Positions 1-9,757 of a stretch of 64,000 nt of DNA are shown here, piece by piece. The notes under the pieces were generated by a model. It saw only the letters and a list, made by a program, of their open reading frames with translations. It did no database searches and was not told the DNA's origin. Each line of letters opens with the position of its first letter. The first letter of the stretch is position 1. The DNA is from Neohoeflea coraliihabitans (GTDB lineage Bacteria; Pseudomonadota; Alphaproteobacteria; Rhizobiales; Rhizobiaceae), in assembly GCF_019334345.1 (NCBI RefSeq), contig NZ_JAHWQX010000004.1, positions 124,001 to 188,000 of the forward strand, given 5' to 3'. Both the position numbers and the translations under genes were made by a program.

Positions 1-1824
1 GCCGAACTGGCCCGCGTTCACTGGATCGACGAGGAGGCCGCGGCGACCATGACCTCGGCCTATTGGTATCTGCGCGATGTCGAGCACCGCATCCAGATGG
101 TGCGCGACGAGCAATCGCACACATTGCCGGAGGGCGAGCGCGAACTTGGCCGCATTGCCTTGATGATGGGGGAGAAATCCACCGCCGCCTTCGGGCGGAA
201 GCTGACCGGCGTGCTCACCTCGGTCGAGACCATCTATGGCGCCTTGTTCGAGGCCGAGGCGCAATTGTCGACCGCCACCGGCGGCAATCTGGTGTTCACC
301 GGCGAGGATGACGATCCGGCCACCCTGGCGACGCTGTCGCAGATGGGGTTCGAACGCCCGACCGTGGTCGCCGGGATCATCCGCACCTGGCACTACGGCC
401 GCTACCGCGCCACCCAGTCGACGGAAGCCCGCGCCCGGCTGACCGAACTGGCGCCACGCCTGCTGGAAGTGTTCGGATCGACGCGCCGGGCCGATGAGGC
501 CATCATGCGCTTTGACGGCTTTCTCGCCGGCCTTCCTTCGGGCATCCAGCTGTTCTCGCTGCTCAGCAACAATCCGGCCCTGCTCAATTTCATGGTCACT
601 GTGATGACCGCGGCGCCCCGCCTGGCGGACCTGATCGGCCGGCGCCCGCACGTCTTTGACGGCATGCTCGATCCGACGCTGATGTCGGAATTGCCGACCC
701 GCGCCTATCTCGCCGAGCGCATCGGCAATGCCCTGGCCGGGGCACGCGACTATGAGGAGACCCTCGACAGGCTGCGCATCATCGCCCTTGAGCAGAAATT
801 CCTGATCGGCGTTCGTCTGCTGACCGGGGCGATCACCGGCCCGCGCGCCGGCGAAGCCTTCACCGATCTTGCCGACCTGATCATCGCCGCCGCGCTCGAC
901 GCCGTGCGCGCCGAAATGGAGGAAGCGCACGGCAAGGTGCCCGGTGGCCGCGTCGCGGTGCTCGGCATGGGCAAGCTGGGCAGCCGCGAACTGACCGCCG
1001 GATCCGATGTCGACATCATTCTCCTGTATGACCGCCATCCGGACATGCAGGATTCCGATGGCCCGAAGCCGCTCGACCCGGTGCGCTATTACGCCCGCTT
1101 CACGCAGCGCCTGATCGCCGCCCTCTCGGCGCCGACAGCGGAAGGCATTCTCTACGAGGTGGATCTGCGCCTGCGCCCCTCCGGCAACAAGGGGCCGGTG
1201 GCCACCTCGCTCGCGGCCTTTCGCAAATACCAGGCCAGTGAGGCCGAGACGTGGGAACACATGGCCCTGACGCGCGCCCGGCCGGTGGCCGGTGACGCCG
1301 AGCTGATCGCCGAGACCTGCGCCGCCATCGACCAGGTTCTTTCAGCCCCGCGCAGCGCGAAGAAACTCGCTGCCGACGTCGCCGACATGCGTGCCCTGAT
1401 CGACAGCGAAAAACCGCCCTCCAGCATCTGGGACGTCAAATTGATGAAGGGCGGGCTGATCGACATCGAGTTCATAGCCCAGTTCCTGGCTTTGCAGGCG
1501 CATGCCGAGGGCTGGAAGCCGAACAGCGGCTGCACCGGCACCGTGGCGGTGCTTGAGGCTCTCGGGTCCGATCGCATCGGTGTCGAGCGCGTCGAAACCC
1601 TGGTGCGCGCGCATCAATTGTGGATGGGCCAGACGCAGATGGTGCGCATGTGCGTGGCCGGCGGCTTCAACCCCGCCGAGGCACCGGCCGGACTGATCGA
1701 CCTCGTGGTGCGTGCCGCCGATGCGCCGGATCTCAAGGCGCTGGAGGCCGATTTCAAGACCACCGGACGCAGCGTGCGCAAGCTGTTCGAGAAGATCCTG
1801 CGCGAAGCCCGGGGCCGGAAATAG
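1..1824 (+). CDS. glnE: Bifunctional glutamine synthetase adenylyltransferase/deadenylylase, C-terminal part (5' end outside window)
   Basis: The frame is open from base 1, so the gene is truncated by the window edge; 607 codons remain of a family usually near 950-1000 residues. The first residues (AYWYLRDVEHRIQ, nt 58-96) are the end of the N-terminal deadenylylase half. The second half carries the nucleotidyltransferase signature GSDVDIILLYD (nt about 1000-1032), followed by helical linker sequence and the KLMKGGLIDIEFIAQ region. GlnE adds or removes AMP on glutamine synthetase in response to PII, tuning nitrogen assimilation in the cytoplasm. It converges tail to tail with the histidine kinase gene, 15 bp apart, an arrangement I recall from other Rhizobiales. 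Confidence 0.95.
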   Translation, partial: AELARVHWIDEEAAATMTSAYWYLRDVEHRIQMVRDEQSHTLPEGERELGRIALMMGEKSTAAFGRKLTGVLTSVETIYGALFEAEAQLSTATGGNLVFTGEDDDPATLATLSQMGFERPTVVAGIIRTWHYGRYRATQSTEARARLTELAPRLLEVFGSTRRADEAIMRFDGFLAGLPSGIQLFSLLSNNPALLNFMVTVMTAAPRLADLIGRRPHVFDGMLDPTLMSELPTRAYLAERIGNALAGARDYEETLDRLRIIALEQKFLIGVRLLTGAITGPRAGEAFTDLADLIIAAALDAVRAEMEEAHGKVPGGRVAVLGMGKLGSRELTAGSDVDIILLYDRHPDMQDSDGPKPLDPVRYYARFTQRLIAALSAPTAEGILYEVDLRLRPSGNKGPVATSLAAFRKYQASEAETWEHMALTRARPVAGDAELIAETCAAIDQVLSAPRSAKKLAADVADMRALIDSEKPPSSIWDVKLMKGGLIDIEFIAQFLALQAHAEGWKPNSGCTGTVAVLEALGSDRIGVERVETLVRAHQLWMGQTQMVRMCVAGGFNPAEAPAGLIDLVVRAADAPDLKALEADFKTTGRSVRKLFEKILREARGRK

Positions 1825-1839
1825 CCGGCACGAGCGCTA

Positions 1840-4260
1840 TCAGGCGGCCGCGGCCTGCGTCTTGCCGGCACCCTGCGGCGCATCGCTCTTGCCCGGTTTT
1901 GACGGTCCGGTCACCGGCTCGAGCGGCACGCCGTCATCGGTGACGTTGCACGGCACCCGGATCGCCACCAGCGTGCCCACGCCTTCCACCGAGCGGATGC
2001 GCATGGCGCCGCCATGCAGCTCCGTCAGGCTGCGCGAGATCGCAAGGCCAAGCCCCGACCCGCCCTGGCTTTTCGAGAACTGGTTCTGCACCTGCTCGAA
2101 GGGCTGCCCGATCTTGCTGAGCGCGGCGGCGGGAATGCCGATGCCGGTATCGCGGATGGTCAGGCTGATCGCGCCGGCCGATTTGCGCGCCCTGAGCATG
2201 ATGTGGCCGCCCTCATCGGTAAATTTCGTGGCATTCGACAACAGGTTGAGCAGGATCTGCTTCATCGCCCGCCGGTCGGCGAATGCGGTCAGATCGCCGG
2301 CAATGTTCTGTTCGACGACGATGTTCTTGCGCTCGGCATTGACCGACACCAGCCGCAGCGTCTCGACGATCAGCGGCCCGATATCGATCGGCTCACGCTC
2401 GAGCTGCATCTGCCCGGCCTCGATTTTCGACATGTCGAGAATATCGTTGATGACGCCGAGAAGATGAATGCCGGAATTGTGGATGTCGTCGGTGTATTCC
2501 TCGTATTTCTCCGATCCGAGCGGCCCGAACATGCGGTTTTGCAGGATTTCCGAGAACCCGATGATGGCATTGAGCGGCGTGCGCAATTCGTGGCTCATAT
2601 TGGCGAGAAATTCCGACTTCGCCAGGTTCGCCGCCTCGGCCTTTTCCTTTTCCGCCTGGTAGTCGCGGTTCAGCGAGGACAATTCCGCCGCCTTGCGCTT
2701 CAGTTCCGCCTGGCTGACGGACAGATCGCCGATCGTCGCCATCAGCCGCTTTTCCGAATCGCGCAGCCGCTCCTGATTGCGCTTGAGCTGCGTGATATCC
2801 GTGCCCACCGACACCTGGCCGCCGTCGCGGGTCTTGCGTTCATTGATCTGCAGCCAGCGTCCATCGGCCAGCTGCACCTCGAAAGTCTGCGCCTTTCCGT
2901 TGTCGTAGGGCGTTGCCAGCCGTCGCTCGACGACAGGCCGGGTCGCCGTCATCTCGATCATGGCGCGCGGCGTTCCCGCCGTCAGAACGCCGTCCGGCAC
3001 GCCGAGGATCGTCTGGTAATGCTCGTTCCAGAGCACCAGGCAATCGTCCCGGTCCCACAGCACGAAGCTTTCCGATGTGCTTTCGATCGCGTCGAACAAC
3101 CGCTGATCGGCCAGCGCCGAGCGCTGCTGCAGGCGGTATTGCTCGGTGACGTCCATGGCGATGCCGATCAGATGCGTCTGCGCCGCCGCCGGGTCGACCA
3201 CCTGCGCGCGTGCCCGCATCCACACCCAATGGCCATCGGCATGGCGCATGCGGAAGAGGTGGTCGATCTGATTGATGTCGCCGCTCGCCACCTGCCGCGC
3301 CATCTCGTAGAGATCACCATCCTCCGGGTGGATCAGTTCGGACGCCTCGCCGAAGGAAATGACATTCTCGCGCGGCGGCAGGCCGAGAATCTCGTACATC
3401 GAGCGCGACCAGTACAGCCGGCCGCGCGCCATGTCCCAGTCCCACAGCCCGCAGCGTCCGCGCGACAGCGCCATGTCGACGCGCCGATGCGATTCCAGAT
3501 AGATTTCGTCGGCTTCCTCGGCGCGCCCGGCCTGCGAGAAATAGGCGTAGAGAATAACCAGCAGGATGGCCGAGGTGGCGATGAACAGCGTCGCATTGAC
3601 CGACACCGAACGGCGCCACATCGCCGTCATCTGGGTTGCCGAATCCACGACGAGGATCGCCCCGGCGCCATCGCCGATCTTGGCCATCGCGGCCCGCGAG
3701 GGCTGGCCGTTGAACTCGATCTGCTGGATGCCGGCGCGGATGCCGAACATCGCCAGCGGCGACCAGGCGGGCACGAGGCGCGTCATCGCACTGCCCACGA
3801 ACGCCCGGCCATGCGCAGTCGCCGCGAAGATCTCGCCATCCGGTCCGGCCACCAGCACCGCGTTGACACCGTCGCCCGGCACGATGCCGGACAGGACCTT
3901 GTTGAGGCGCGCCTCGGTCTCCCATCGCCGCTTCTCGTTGACGATTTCGGGAAGCCCGGCAAGCGCCGATTGTGCCGCCGTCAGGGTCAGCGCCGTCACC
4001 CGTTCCGCCGCCGCCATCTTCGCGGTGTGGTCGTCGACCATGTTGGTAAAGCGCGCAATGGCAAGAACCACCAGGAACGCGACGATCAGCACCGGGATGG
4101 AGCGCTTGAGCATCGGCTCGGCGCTGATCAACCGTTCATAGGCCGGCTTGGCAAACAGCCGCGCATGTCCCGAGATCTTGGCTCTGCGAGCCTCTCCACC
4201 CCCTAGGGGCGAGGCAATATGCGACCGTCCGGCCGCAGTGTGATGCTGCGCGTCCGCCAT
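1840..4260 (-). CDS. pleC: Membrane-anchored PAS sensor histidine kinase, PleC/DivJ/PdhS type
   Basis: 806-residue kinase. A transmembrane segment follows MLKRSIPVLIVAFLVVLAIA (residues about 50-70); a periplasmic sensing region of about 130 residues and a second membrane segment (about 222-242) follow, then two PAS domains and a coiled coil. The HisKA box SHELRTPLNAIIGFSE has its His near residue 555. The catalytic domain shows the N box (LLNLLSNATKF), G1 (DTGIGIP) and G2 (GSGLGLAIS). The stretch after the His (EEYTDDIHNSGIHLLG, NDILDMSKIEAG) is characteristic of kinases that dock the single-domain regulator DivK. PleC sets DivK phosphorylation and thereby CtrA activity and cell polarity. 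The pleC name rests on this HisKA signature and the neighbouring glnE; DivJ or another PdhS member is possible. An internal start at the MLKRS methionine would remove a poorly conserved leader. Confidence 0.8.
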   Translation of the reverse strand: MADAQHHTAAGRSHIASPLGGGEARRAKISGHARLFAKPAYERLISAEPMLKRSIPVLIVAFLVVLAIARFTNMVDDHTAKMAAAERVTALTLTAAQSALAGLPEIVNEKRRWETEARLNKVLSGIVPGDGVNAVLVAGPDGEIFAATAHGRAFVGSAMTRLVPAWSPLAMFGIRAGIQQIEFNGQPSRAAMAKIGDGAGAILVVDSATQMTAMWRRSVSVNATLFIATSAILLVILYAYFSQAGRAEEADEIYLESHRRVDMALSRGRCGLWDWDMARGRLYWSRSMYEILGLPPRENVISFGEASELIHPEDGDLYEMARQVASGDINQIDHLFRMRHADGHWVWMRARAQVVDPAAAQTHLIGIAMDVTEQYRLQQRSALADQRLFDAIESTSESFVLWDRDDCLVLWNEHYQTILGVPDGVLTAGTPRAMIEMTATRPVVERRLATPYDNGKAQTFEVQLADGRWLQINERKTRDGGQVSVGTDITQLKRNQERLRDSEKRLMATIGDLSVSQAELKRKAAELSSLNRDYQAEKEKAEAANLAKSEFLANMSHELRTPLNAIIGFSEILQNRMFGPLGSEKYEEYTDDIHNSGIHLLGVINDILDMSKIEAGQMQLEREPIDIGPLIVETLRLVSVNAERKNIVVEQNIAGDLTAFADRRAMKQILLNLLSNATKFTDEGGHIMLRARKSAGAISLTIRDTGIGIPAAALSKIGQPFEQVQNQFSKSQGGSGLGLAISRSLTELHGGAMRIRSVEGVGTLVAIRVPCNVTDDGVPLEPVTGPSKPGKSDAPQGAGKTQAAAA

Positions 4261-4349
4261 GAGCGTTGATTTGTCCCCTTACCGACCGGCATCCGCGTCG
4301 CCGGATCTGACTCAGTGAATCATCGGTGATTCGCCTTGTCCAGTGTCCG

Positions 4350-4380
4350 TTGACAAAACTTTTTAACCTTTTGTTATGCT
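4350..4380 (+). promoter_or_regulatory. Possible sigma-70-type promoter with no annotated downstream gene
   Basis: TTGACA at 4350-4355 and TATGCT at 4375-4380 are separated by 19 bp in an unusually A/T-rich stretch of the kinase-pepN intergenic region. It points rightwards, towards the 3' end of the oppositely oriented pepN. The spacer is longer than the optimal 17 bp. It could drive a small RNA or antisense transcript, or be a chance match. Confidence 0.3.
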
Positions 4381-4506
4381 TTCTCTTTTTTGCCGGTTTC
4401 GGCAACGCGGATGACGCGCGCCGGGCGCATTAATTGCCTCAGACAGCAAATCACCTGCAAATCACATGCGCTGGAAAGGCCGCCGCGGCACCTGCAACCT
4501 GAGGGG

Positions 4507-4541
4507 AGTCCCGTCTGGCCGCTTCGCCTCCTGCCGGGACT
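4507..4541. terminator. Weak hairpin downstream of pepN
   Basis: AGTCCCG (4507-4513) pairs with CGGGACT (4535-4541) across a 21-nt loop. On the minus strand it lies 13 bp past the pepN stop but has no U-tract. On the plus strand it is followed by a modest T-rich run (TCTTGTCCCTTCC) and could end a transcript from the promoter-like sequence at 4350. Confidence 0.25.
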
Positions 4542-4553
4542 TCTTGTCCCTTC

Positions 4554-7190
4554 CTATTGCAGGGTGCGCTCGACGATGTCGCTCAGATCGACAGACAGAT
4601 CCCCGGCCGAGGAAATTGCAACCAGCGCCTTGCGGGCCTCTTCGCGGCGACCGCTTTCCAGCGATTGCCACGAGCGCATCGCCGTCAGCAGACGCGCCGC
4701 CAGCTGCGGGTTCTTGCGGTCGATCGCCAGCACCTCGTCGGCCAGCAGACGATAGCCGGCACCGTCAGCGCGGTTGAAGCCGGTCGGATTGCCGGCGGCA
4801 AAGGCGCCGAGCAGGGCCCGCACGCGGTTCGGATTGCCGCGCGTGTAGCCCGGATGCTGCATCAGCGCGACAACACGCGCATGGCTTTCAGCCCCCGGCG
4901 CCGTGGCCTGGACGGTGAACCATTTGTCGATTGCCAGCGGCGTGTCCGCATAGCGTTCGGCAAATTGATCAAGCGCCGCCTGGGTCTCCGGCGCATCCTC
5001 GAAATCGTGAGCGAGGACGGTCAGCGCATTGATGCGGTCGGTCATGTTGTCGGCATTTGCATAGGCCTCGGCGAGCCGTTGCGCATCGTTCTCGGCCAGG
5101 GCCGTATAGCGCAAGGCCATGCCGGCGAGGGCGCGCCGGCCCGCATCATTGGCCGCCGGTGAAAACGGTCCGGATGGCTTGTCGTCGGCGAGCGAGGAAA
5201 ATGTGCGCTGCCCGGCCGCGGCAATGGCCCGCAAGGTTTCGCGTCGGGCCCGGTGGATGGCGTCCGGATCGATATCCTTGCCGATTTCGCGCGCCACATC
5301 CGCCTCGCTCGGCAGCGCCAGGACCTGCGCCCTGAAAGCCGGCTCGAGCGTCGCATCGCCGGCGACCGCAATGAGAATATCGGCCAGCCTTCCGGACTCC
5401 GGCAGCGCCGCATTGTCGCGCGCCAGCCCGGCCGCCTTGACCAGATGCCGCGTGGCCAGTTCGGTGATCGCCTGCCAGCGCGCCACGCCGTCGCTTTCAT
5501 GCCGGGCCAGCGCCACCAGATCGTCGGCGCGGCTTTCCATCAGGATATTGACCGGCGCCGAGAAGCCCCGGTTGATCGACAGCACCGGTCGATCCTCAAC
5601 GCCGTCAAAGACAAAGCTCTCGTTGCGTTCGGTCAGGTGCAGTACCGTGTCCGAGGCCGCCGCCGTTTGCGGTGCGCCGGTCACGGCGGTGCCGTTCGGC
5701 ATCATCAGCGCATAGCCGAGCGGAATGTGCATCGGCTGCTTCTGCGGCTGACCGGGTGTCGGACGCAGATTCTGCTCGAGCGTCACCGTAAAACGCTGCT
5801 TGTCACGATCATACTCGGTCGAGACCGTCACCGTCGGTGTCCCGGCCTGCGTGTACCACAGCATGAATTGTCCAAGGTCGCGCGCCGACACCTCCGCAAA
5901 ACAGGCAATGAAATCCTCGATGGTCACCGCCTGGCCGTCATGCCGCTCGAAATACAGATCCATCCCGGCGCGAAAGTCGTCCGCACCGAGGATGGTGCGC
6001 AGCATGCCGATCACCTCCGAGCCTTTTTCATAGATGGTCGTTGTGTAGAAGTTGTTGATTTCCTTGTAACTTGATGGCCGCACCGGATGTGCCAGCGGGC
6101 CGGCATCCTCGGGAAACTGGTGCGCCTTCAGGGTCTTGATCTCGGCAATCCGCTTGACCGGCGCCGAGCGCTGATCCTGCGAGAAGGTGTGATCGCGATA
6201 AACGGTCAGCCCCTCTTTAAGACACAGCTGGAACCAGTCACGGCAGGTGATGCGATTGCCGGTCCAGTTGTGGAAATATTCGTGGGCGATGATCGCCTCG
6301 ATATTGGCATAATCCTGGTCGGTTGCCGTCTCGGGATCGGCCAGCACATATTTGTCGTTGAAGACATTGAGCCCCTTGTTCTCCATGGCGCCCATGTTGA
6401 AGTCGCTGACCGCGACGATCATGAAGATATCGAGATCATATTCGCGCCCATAGACCTCCTCGTCCCAGCGCATCGAGCGCTTCAGCGCATCCATCGCATA
6501 GGTGGCACGCGCCTCCTTGCCATGCTCGACATAAATCTTCAGCGCCACCTCGCGCCCGCTCATCGTCGTGAACGTGTCCTCGATCACGCCGAGATCACCG
6601 GCCACCAGCGCGAAAAGATAGGACGGCTTCGGATAGGGATCGTGCCAGGCGGCGAAATGACGTCCGTCGCCATAAGCGCCGCCGCCGAGAAAATTGCCGT
6701 TCGACAACAGTTGCGGCACGCTTTCGTCGGCGATGATCGTCACCGTGTAGACGGTCAGGACATCCGGACGGTCGTAGAAATAGGTGATGCGGCGAAAACC
6801 CTCGGCTTCGCATTGCGTGCAGTAATTGCCGCCGGAGCGGTACAGCCCCATCAGCGTCGTGTTGGCATCGGGCGACAGCTCGGTCTCCACGGTCACCTCG
6901 AAGGCCTCCGATTCGGGCAGTCCGCGAATGACAAGCTCGTCGGGAGTGGCGTCGAAGTCCTGCTCGCTGACGTCGATGCTGTCGATCTGCAGCGCCTTCA
7001 GGGTCAGGGCGTCTCCTGCAAACACCAGAGGGCGATCGGCTGCAACGCCGGCACGGCGCTTCAGGATCGACCGCGCCACCACCTTCGTCGCTTTCGGATC
7101 GAGTTCGAAGGTCAGGTCGATGCGTTCAACTTCGAAATCGGTCGGCGTGTAGTCCTTCAGATGAATGACTTGTGATTCTTCGGTCCCCAT
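4554..7190 (-). CDS. pepN: Aminopeptidase N (M1 family, PepN type)
   Basis: 878 residues, the normal length for bacterial PepN. The exopeptidase motif GAMEN is at about residues 266-270 and the zinc site HEYFH at about 303-307, with the third ligand Glu in the CLKEGLTVYRD segment 19 residues later. The domain order is N-terminal beta domain, thermolysin-like catalytic domain, beta domain with PTVTVS, and a long helical C-terminal domain. It removes N-terminal residues from peptides in the cytoplasm as the last step of ATP-dependent protein turnover. The ATG at 7190 gives the expected N-terminus. It is transcribed alone, divergently from the molybdenum hydroxylase gene. Confidence 0.97.
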   Translation of the reverse strand: MGTEESQVIHLKDYTPTDFEVERIDLTFELDPKATKVVARSILKRRAGVAADRPLVFAGDALTLKALQIDSIDVSEQDFDATPDELVIRGLPESEAFEVTVETELSPDANTTLMGLYRSGGNYCTQCEAEGFRRITYFYDRPDVLTVYTVTIIADESVPQLLSNGNFLGGGAYGDGRHFAAWHDPYPKPSYLFALVAGDLGVIEDTFTTMSGREVALKIYVEHGKEARATYAMDALKRSMRWDEEVYGREYDLDIFMIVAVSDFNMGAMENKGLNVFNDKYVLADPETATDQDYANIEAIIAHEYFHNWTGNRITCRDWFQLCLKEGLTVYRDHTFSQDQRSAPVKRIAEIKTLKAHQFPEDAGPLAHPVRPSSYKEINNFYTTTIYEKGSEVIGMLRTILGADDFRAGMDLYFERHDGQAVTIEDFIACFAEVSARDLGQFMLWYTQAGTPTVTVSTEYDRDKQRFTVTLEQNLRPTPGQPQKQPMHIPLGYALMMPNGTAVTGAPQTAAASDTVLHLTERNESFVFDGVEDRPVLSINRGFSAPVNILMESRADDLVALARHESDGVARWQAITELATRHLVKAAGLARDNAALPESGRLADILIAVAGDATLEPAFRAQVLALPSEADVAREIGKDIDPDAIHRARRETLRAIAAAGQRTFSSLADDKPSGPFSPAANDAGRRALAGMALRYTALAENDAQRLAEAYANADNMTDRINALTVLAHDFEDAPETQAALDQFAERYADTPLAIDKWFTVQATAPGAESHARVVALMQHPGYTRGNPNRVRALLGAFAAGNPTGFNRADGAGYRLLADEVLAIDRKNPQLAARLLTAMRSWQSLESGRREEARKALVAISSAGDLSVDLSDIVERTLQ

Positions 7191-7459
7191 GAATACCCTT
7201 CAAGATAGCTTCGGCCGCGACGCCCCCGTGCCGCAGAATTCATCACGACTCGATTAATATTTTAATATATCTCTCAGCAAGACTTTCTTTTGCCCATTGC
7301 AATCTGAAATATGCCGCTCGGAGGCTTTTCTATCCGGGTGAAGGCTTGACCTCAACGTCTTGTCTCGTGCCCTGCGGCTCTCGACAATCGGCCGCTCTCG
7401 GCTACATTGCACCCGAGACCGCCACCGCGTGTGGCCATCAAATTCCGTCAGGACCTCTC

Positions 7460-9757
7460 ATGACTATGGCAATGCCGAAATTCGGTGTGGGCGCGTCCGC
7501 CCATCGCAAGGAAGACAAGCGCCTGGTGCGCGGCGATGGGGCCTACACGGCCGACAAGTCCGTCCCGGGCCAGTTGCATGGCTATGTGCTGCGCTCACCC
7601 CATGCCGCGGCCAGCTTCACCTTCGCCGACCTCGAGACGGCGCGCCAGGCGGACGGGGTTCATCTGGTAATGACCGCCAGCGATGTCGCCCATCTCGGCG
7701 CGCTGCCGGTGTTCACCGGCGTCACCCAGCCCGACGGCTCGCGCATCGCGCTGCAGCTTGAACCGGTCCTGTGCGATGGCGAGGTCCGCTATGTCGGCGA
7801 TGCCATCGCCTTCATCGTTGCCGACACGCTGGCCCAGGCGCAGGATGCCGCCGAACTGGTGATGGTCGAGTGGGAGGAACGCCCGGCGCAGACCGACACG
7901 GCGACCGCCCTCGAAGACGGGCGGCCCCTGGTGTGGCCGGAGACCGGCAGCAATCGCGCCTTTCGCTTCCAGCTCGGGGACCGCGACAGGACCGAGGCCG
8001 CCTTCGCCGGCGCCGACCATGTGGTCACCCTCGACCTCGTCAACAACCGCCTGGCCTCCAACTACATCGAACCGCGCGCCTGTCTCGCCGAGTGGGACGG
8101 CGCGGCGGAGAAATTCACCCTGCATGTCGGCTCGCAGGGCGTGCACAGCCTGCGCCGCAGTCTGGCCGACAAGGTGTTCAAGCTCGACCGCGAGGCGATC
8201 CGCGTCGTCACTGGTGATGTCGGCGGCGGTTTCGGCACCAAGATGTTCCTGTTCCGGGAATATCCGCTCGCCATGGAGGCGGCCCGCCGGCTTGGCCGAC
8301 CGGTCAAATGGGTCGGCGACCGCACCGAGCATTTCATGGCGGATTCGCATGGCCGCGACAATGTCGTGACCGCCCGGATGGCGCTCGATGCAAAGGGTCG
8401 TTTTCTCGCCGTCAAGGTCGATATGCGCGCCGCCATGGGTGCCTATCTGCATCAGTTCGGCCCCAATATTCCGACGATCGGCGTCACCATGACCACCGGT
8501 GTCTATGATATTCCGGCCATGGATGTGAACATCGAGGCCGTTTACACCCACACTGCGCCGGTCGACGCCTATCGCGGTGCCGGGCGGCCCGAGGCGGCGT
8601 TCCTGATCGAGCGGCTGGTCGATCATTGTGCCCGCGAGATCGGCATCGACCCGGCGGAACTGCGCCGCCGCAATTTCATCGCGCCCGACAAGTTTCCCTA
8701 CAAGACGCCCGGCGGACGCAATTACGATGTCGGCGAATTTGACGGCCACATGACCCGCGCCCTCGAGAAAGCCGATGCCGCCGGATTTGACGAGCGCGCC
8801 CGCGCCGCCAGGGCTGAAGGCAGGCTGCGCGGCCTCGGCACCGCCGTCTATATCGAGGCCTGCGCCTTCGCCGGCTCCGAGGCGGCCTTCATGGAGCTGA
8901 CGCCGGACGGTGAGATCGTCCTGCGCATCGGCACCCAGAGCAACGGGCAGGGGCACGAGACCGCCTACAGCCAGTTCATTGCCGACAAGATCGGCATTGA
9001 TTTCGAGAAGATCATCGTGCGCCAGGGCGACACCGATGAACTGGCGGCCGGCGGCGGCACCGGCGGTTCGCGCTCCATCCCGCTCGGCGGCGTCTCCGTG
9101 GCGCGCGCCGCCGACATTCTCGTCGACAAGATCAAGGCGCTGGCGGCCGATCATCTGGAGGCCGCCGCCGCCGATATCGAACTCGTCGACGGTGCGGCGC
9201 GCATTGTCGGAACGGACCGGTCGGTTGACTATGCCGCCCTGGCGGCCGCCGCGCCAAGCCCGGAGGCGCGCTCCGCCGACGCCGATGTCCGGCAGGACGA
9301 GGCGACCTACCCGAACGGAACGCATGTCTGCGAAGTCGAGATCGACCCGGCGACCGGAGCGCTCGAGATTGTCCGCTACACCGTGGTCGATGATTTCGGC
9401 ATGACGGTCAATCCGCTGCTGCTGCTCGGCCAGGTGCATGGCGGCATTGTCCAGGGCATCGGCCAGGCGCTCAGCGAGGGCGTCGTTTACGACGCCGACG
9501 GCCAGTTGCTGACCGCCAGTTTCATGGACTATGCCATGCCGCGCGCCGGCGACCTGCCATTCTTCGAGTTTGAAACGCGCAATGTGCCCTCAACCACCAA
9601 TGCGCTCGGCATCAAGGGCGCCGGCGAGGCCGGAACCATCGGCTCCTGTCCGGCGGTGATCAACGCCGTCATCGACGCCCTCGACCGGGCCCGCGGCATC
9701 CGCGATATCGAGATGCCGGTCACCCCGCACAAGCTGTGGCAGGCCCTGAACGGCTGA
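7460..9757 (+). CDS. Xanthine dehydrogenase/CoxL-family molybdenum hydroxylase large subunit (form II type), orphan
   Basis: 765 residues from the ATG at 7460, which has AGGA at 7450-7453. The frame is open further upstream, but that part resembles no family member. The protein has the Ald_Xan_dh N-terminal domain followed by the molybdopterin-binding domain. The loop AYRGAGR (about residues 370-376) marks the form II subgroup, not true CO dehydrogenase (AYXCSFR). GQGHETAYSQ and the C-terminal KGAGEAGTIG, with the catalytic-base Glu, are intact. Such subunits hydroxylate aromatic heterocycles or aldehydes and normally work with an FAD subunit and a 2Fe-2S subunit. Neither partner is adjacent. 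Its stop overlaps the start of the DMT transporter gene (TGATG). The substrate is unknown. Confidence 0.88.
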   Translation: MTMAMPKFGVGASAHRKEDKRLVRGDGAYTADKSVPGQLHGYVLRSPHAAASFTFADLETARQADGVHLVMTASDVAHLGALPVFTGVTQPDGSRIALQLEPVLCDGEVRYVGDAIAFIVADTLAQAQDAAELVMVEWEERPAQTDTATALEDGRPLVWPETGSNRAFRFQLGDRDRTEAAFAGADHVVTLDLVNNRLASNYIEPRACLAEWDGAAEKFTLHVGSQGVHSLRRSLADKVFKLDREAIRVVTGDVGGGFGTKMFLFREYPLAMEAARRLGRPVKWVGDRTEHFMADSHGRDNVVTARMALDAKGRFLAVKVDMRAAMGAYLHQFGPNIPTIGVTMTTGVYDIPAMDVNIEAVYTHTAPVDAYRGAGRPEAAFLIERLVDHCAREIGIDPAELRRRNFIAPDKFPYKTPGGRNYDVGEFDGHMTRALEKADAAGFDERARAARAEGRLRGLGTAVYIEACAFAGSEAAFMELTPDGEIVLRIGTQSNGQGHETAYSQFIADKIGIDFEKIIVRQGDTDELAAGGGTGGSRSIPLGGVSVARAADILVDKIKALAADHLEAAAADIELVDGAARIVGTDRSVDYAALAAAAPSPEARSADADVRQDEATYPNGTHVCEVEIDPATGALEIVRYTVVDDFGMTVNPLLLLGQVHGGIVQGIGQALSEGVVYDADGQLLTASFMDYAMPRAGDLPFFEFETRNVPSTTNALGIKGAGEAGTIGSCPAVINAVIDALDRARGIRDIEMPVTPHKLWQALNG

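Noticed and set aside
2014-4206. A 730-codon open frame on the plus strand antisense to the histidine kinase
   Set aside because: The kinase has all its domains on the minus strand. The antisense translation is Arg/His-rich shadow sequence with no ribosome binding site.
7346-7459. N-terminal extension of the molybdenum hydroxylase
   Set aside because: The 38 extra codons do not resemble the family, whereas the ATG at 7460 has AGGA and gives the normal start.
7595-9439. A 614-codon open frame antisense to the molybdenum hydroxylase gene
   Set aside because: The plus-strand protein is well conserved; the antisense product resembles nothing.
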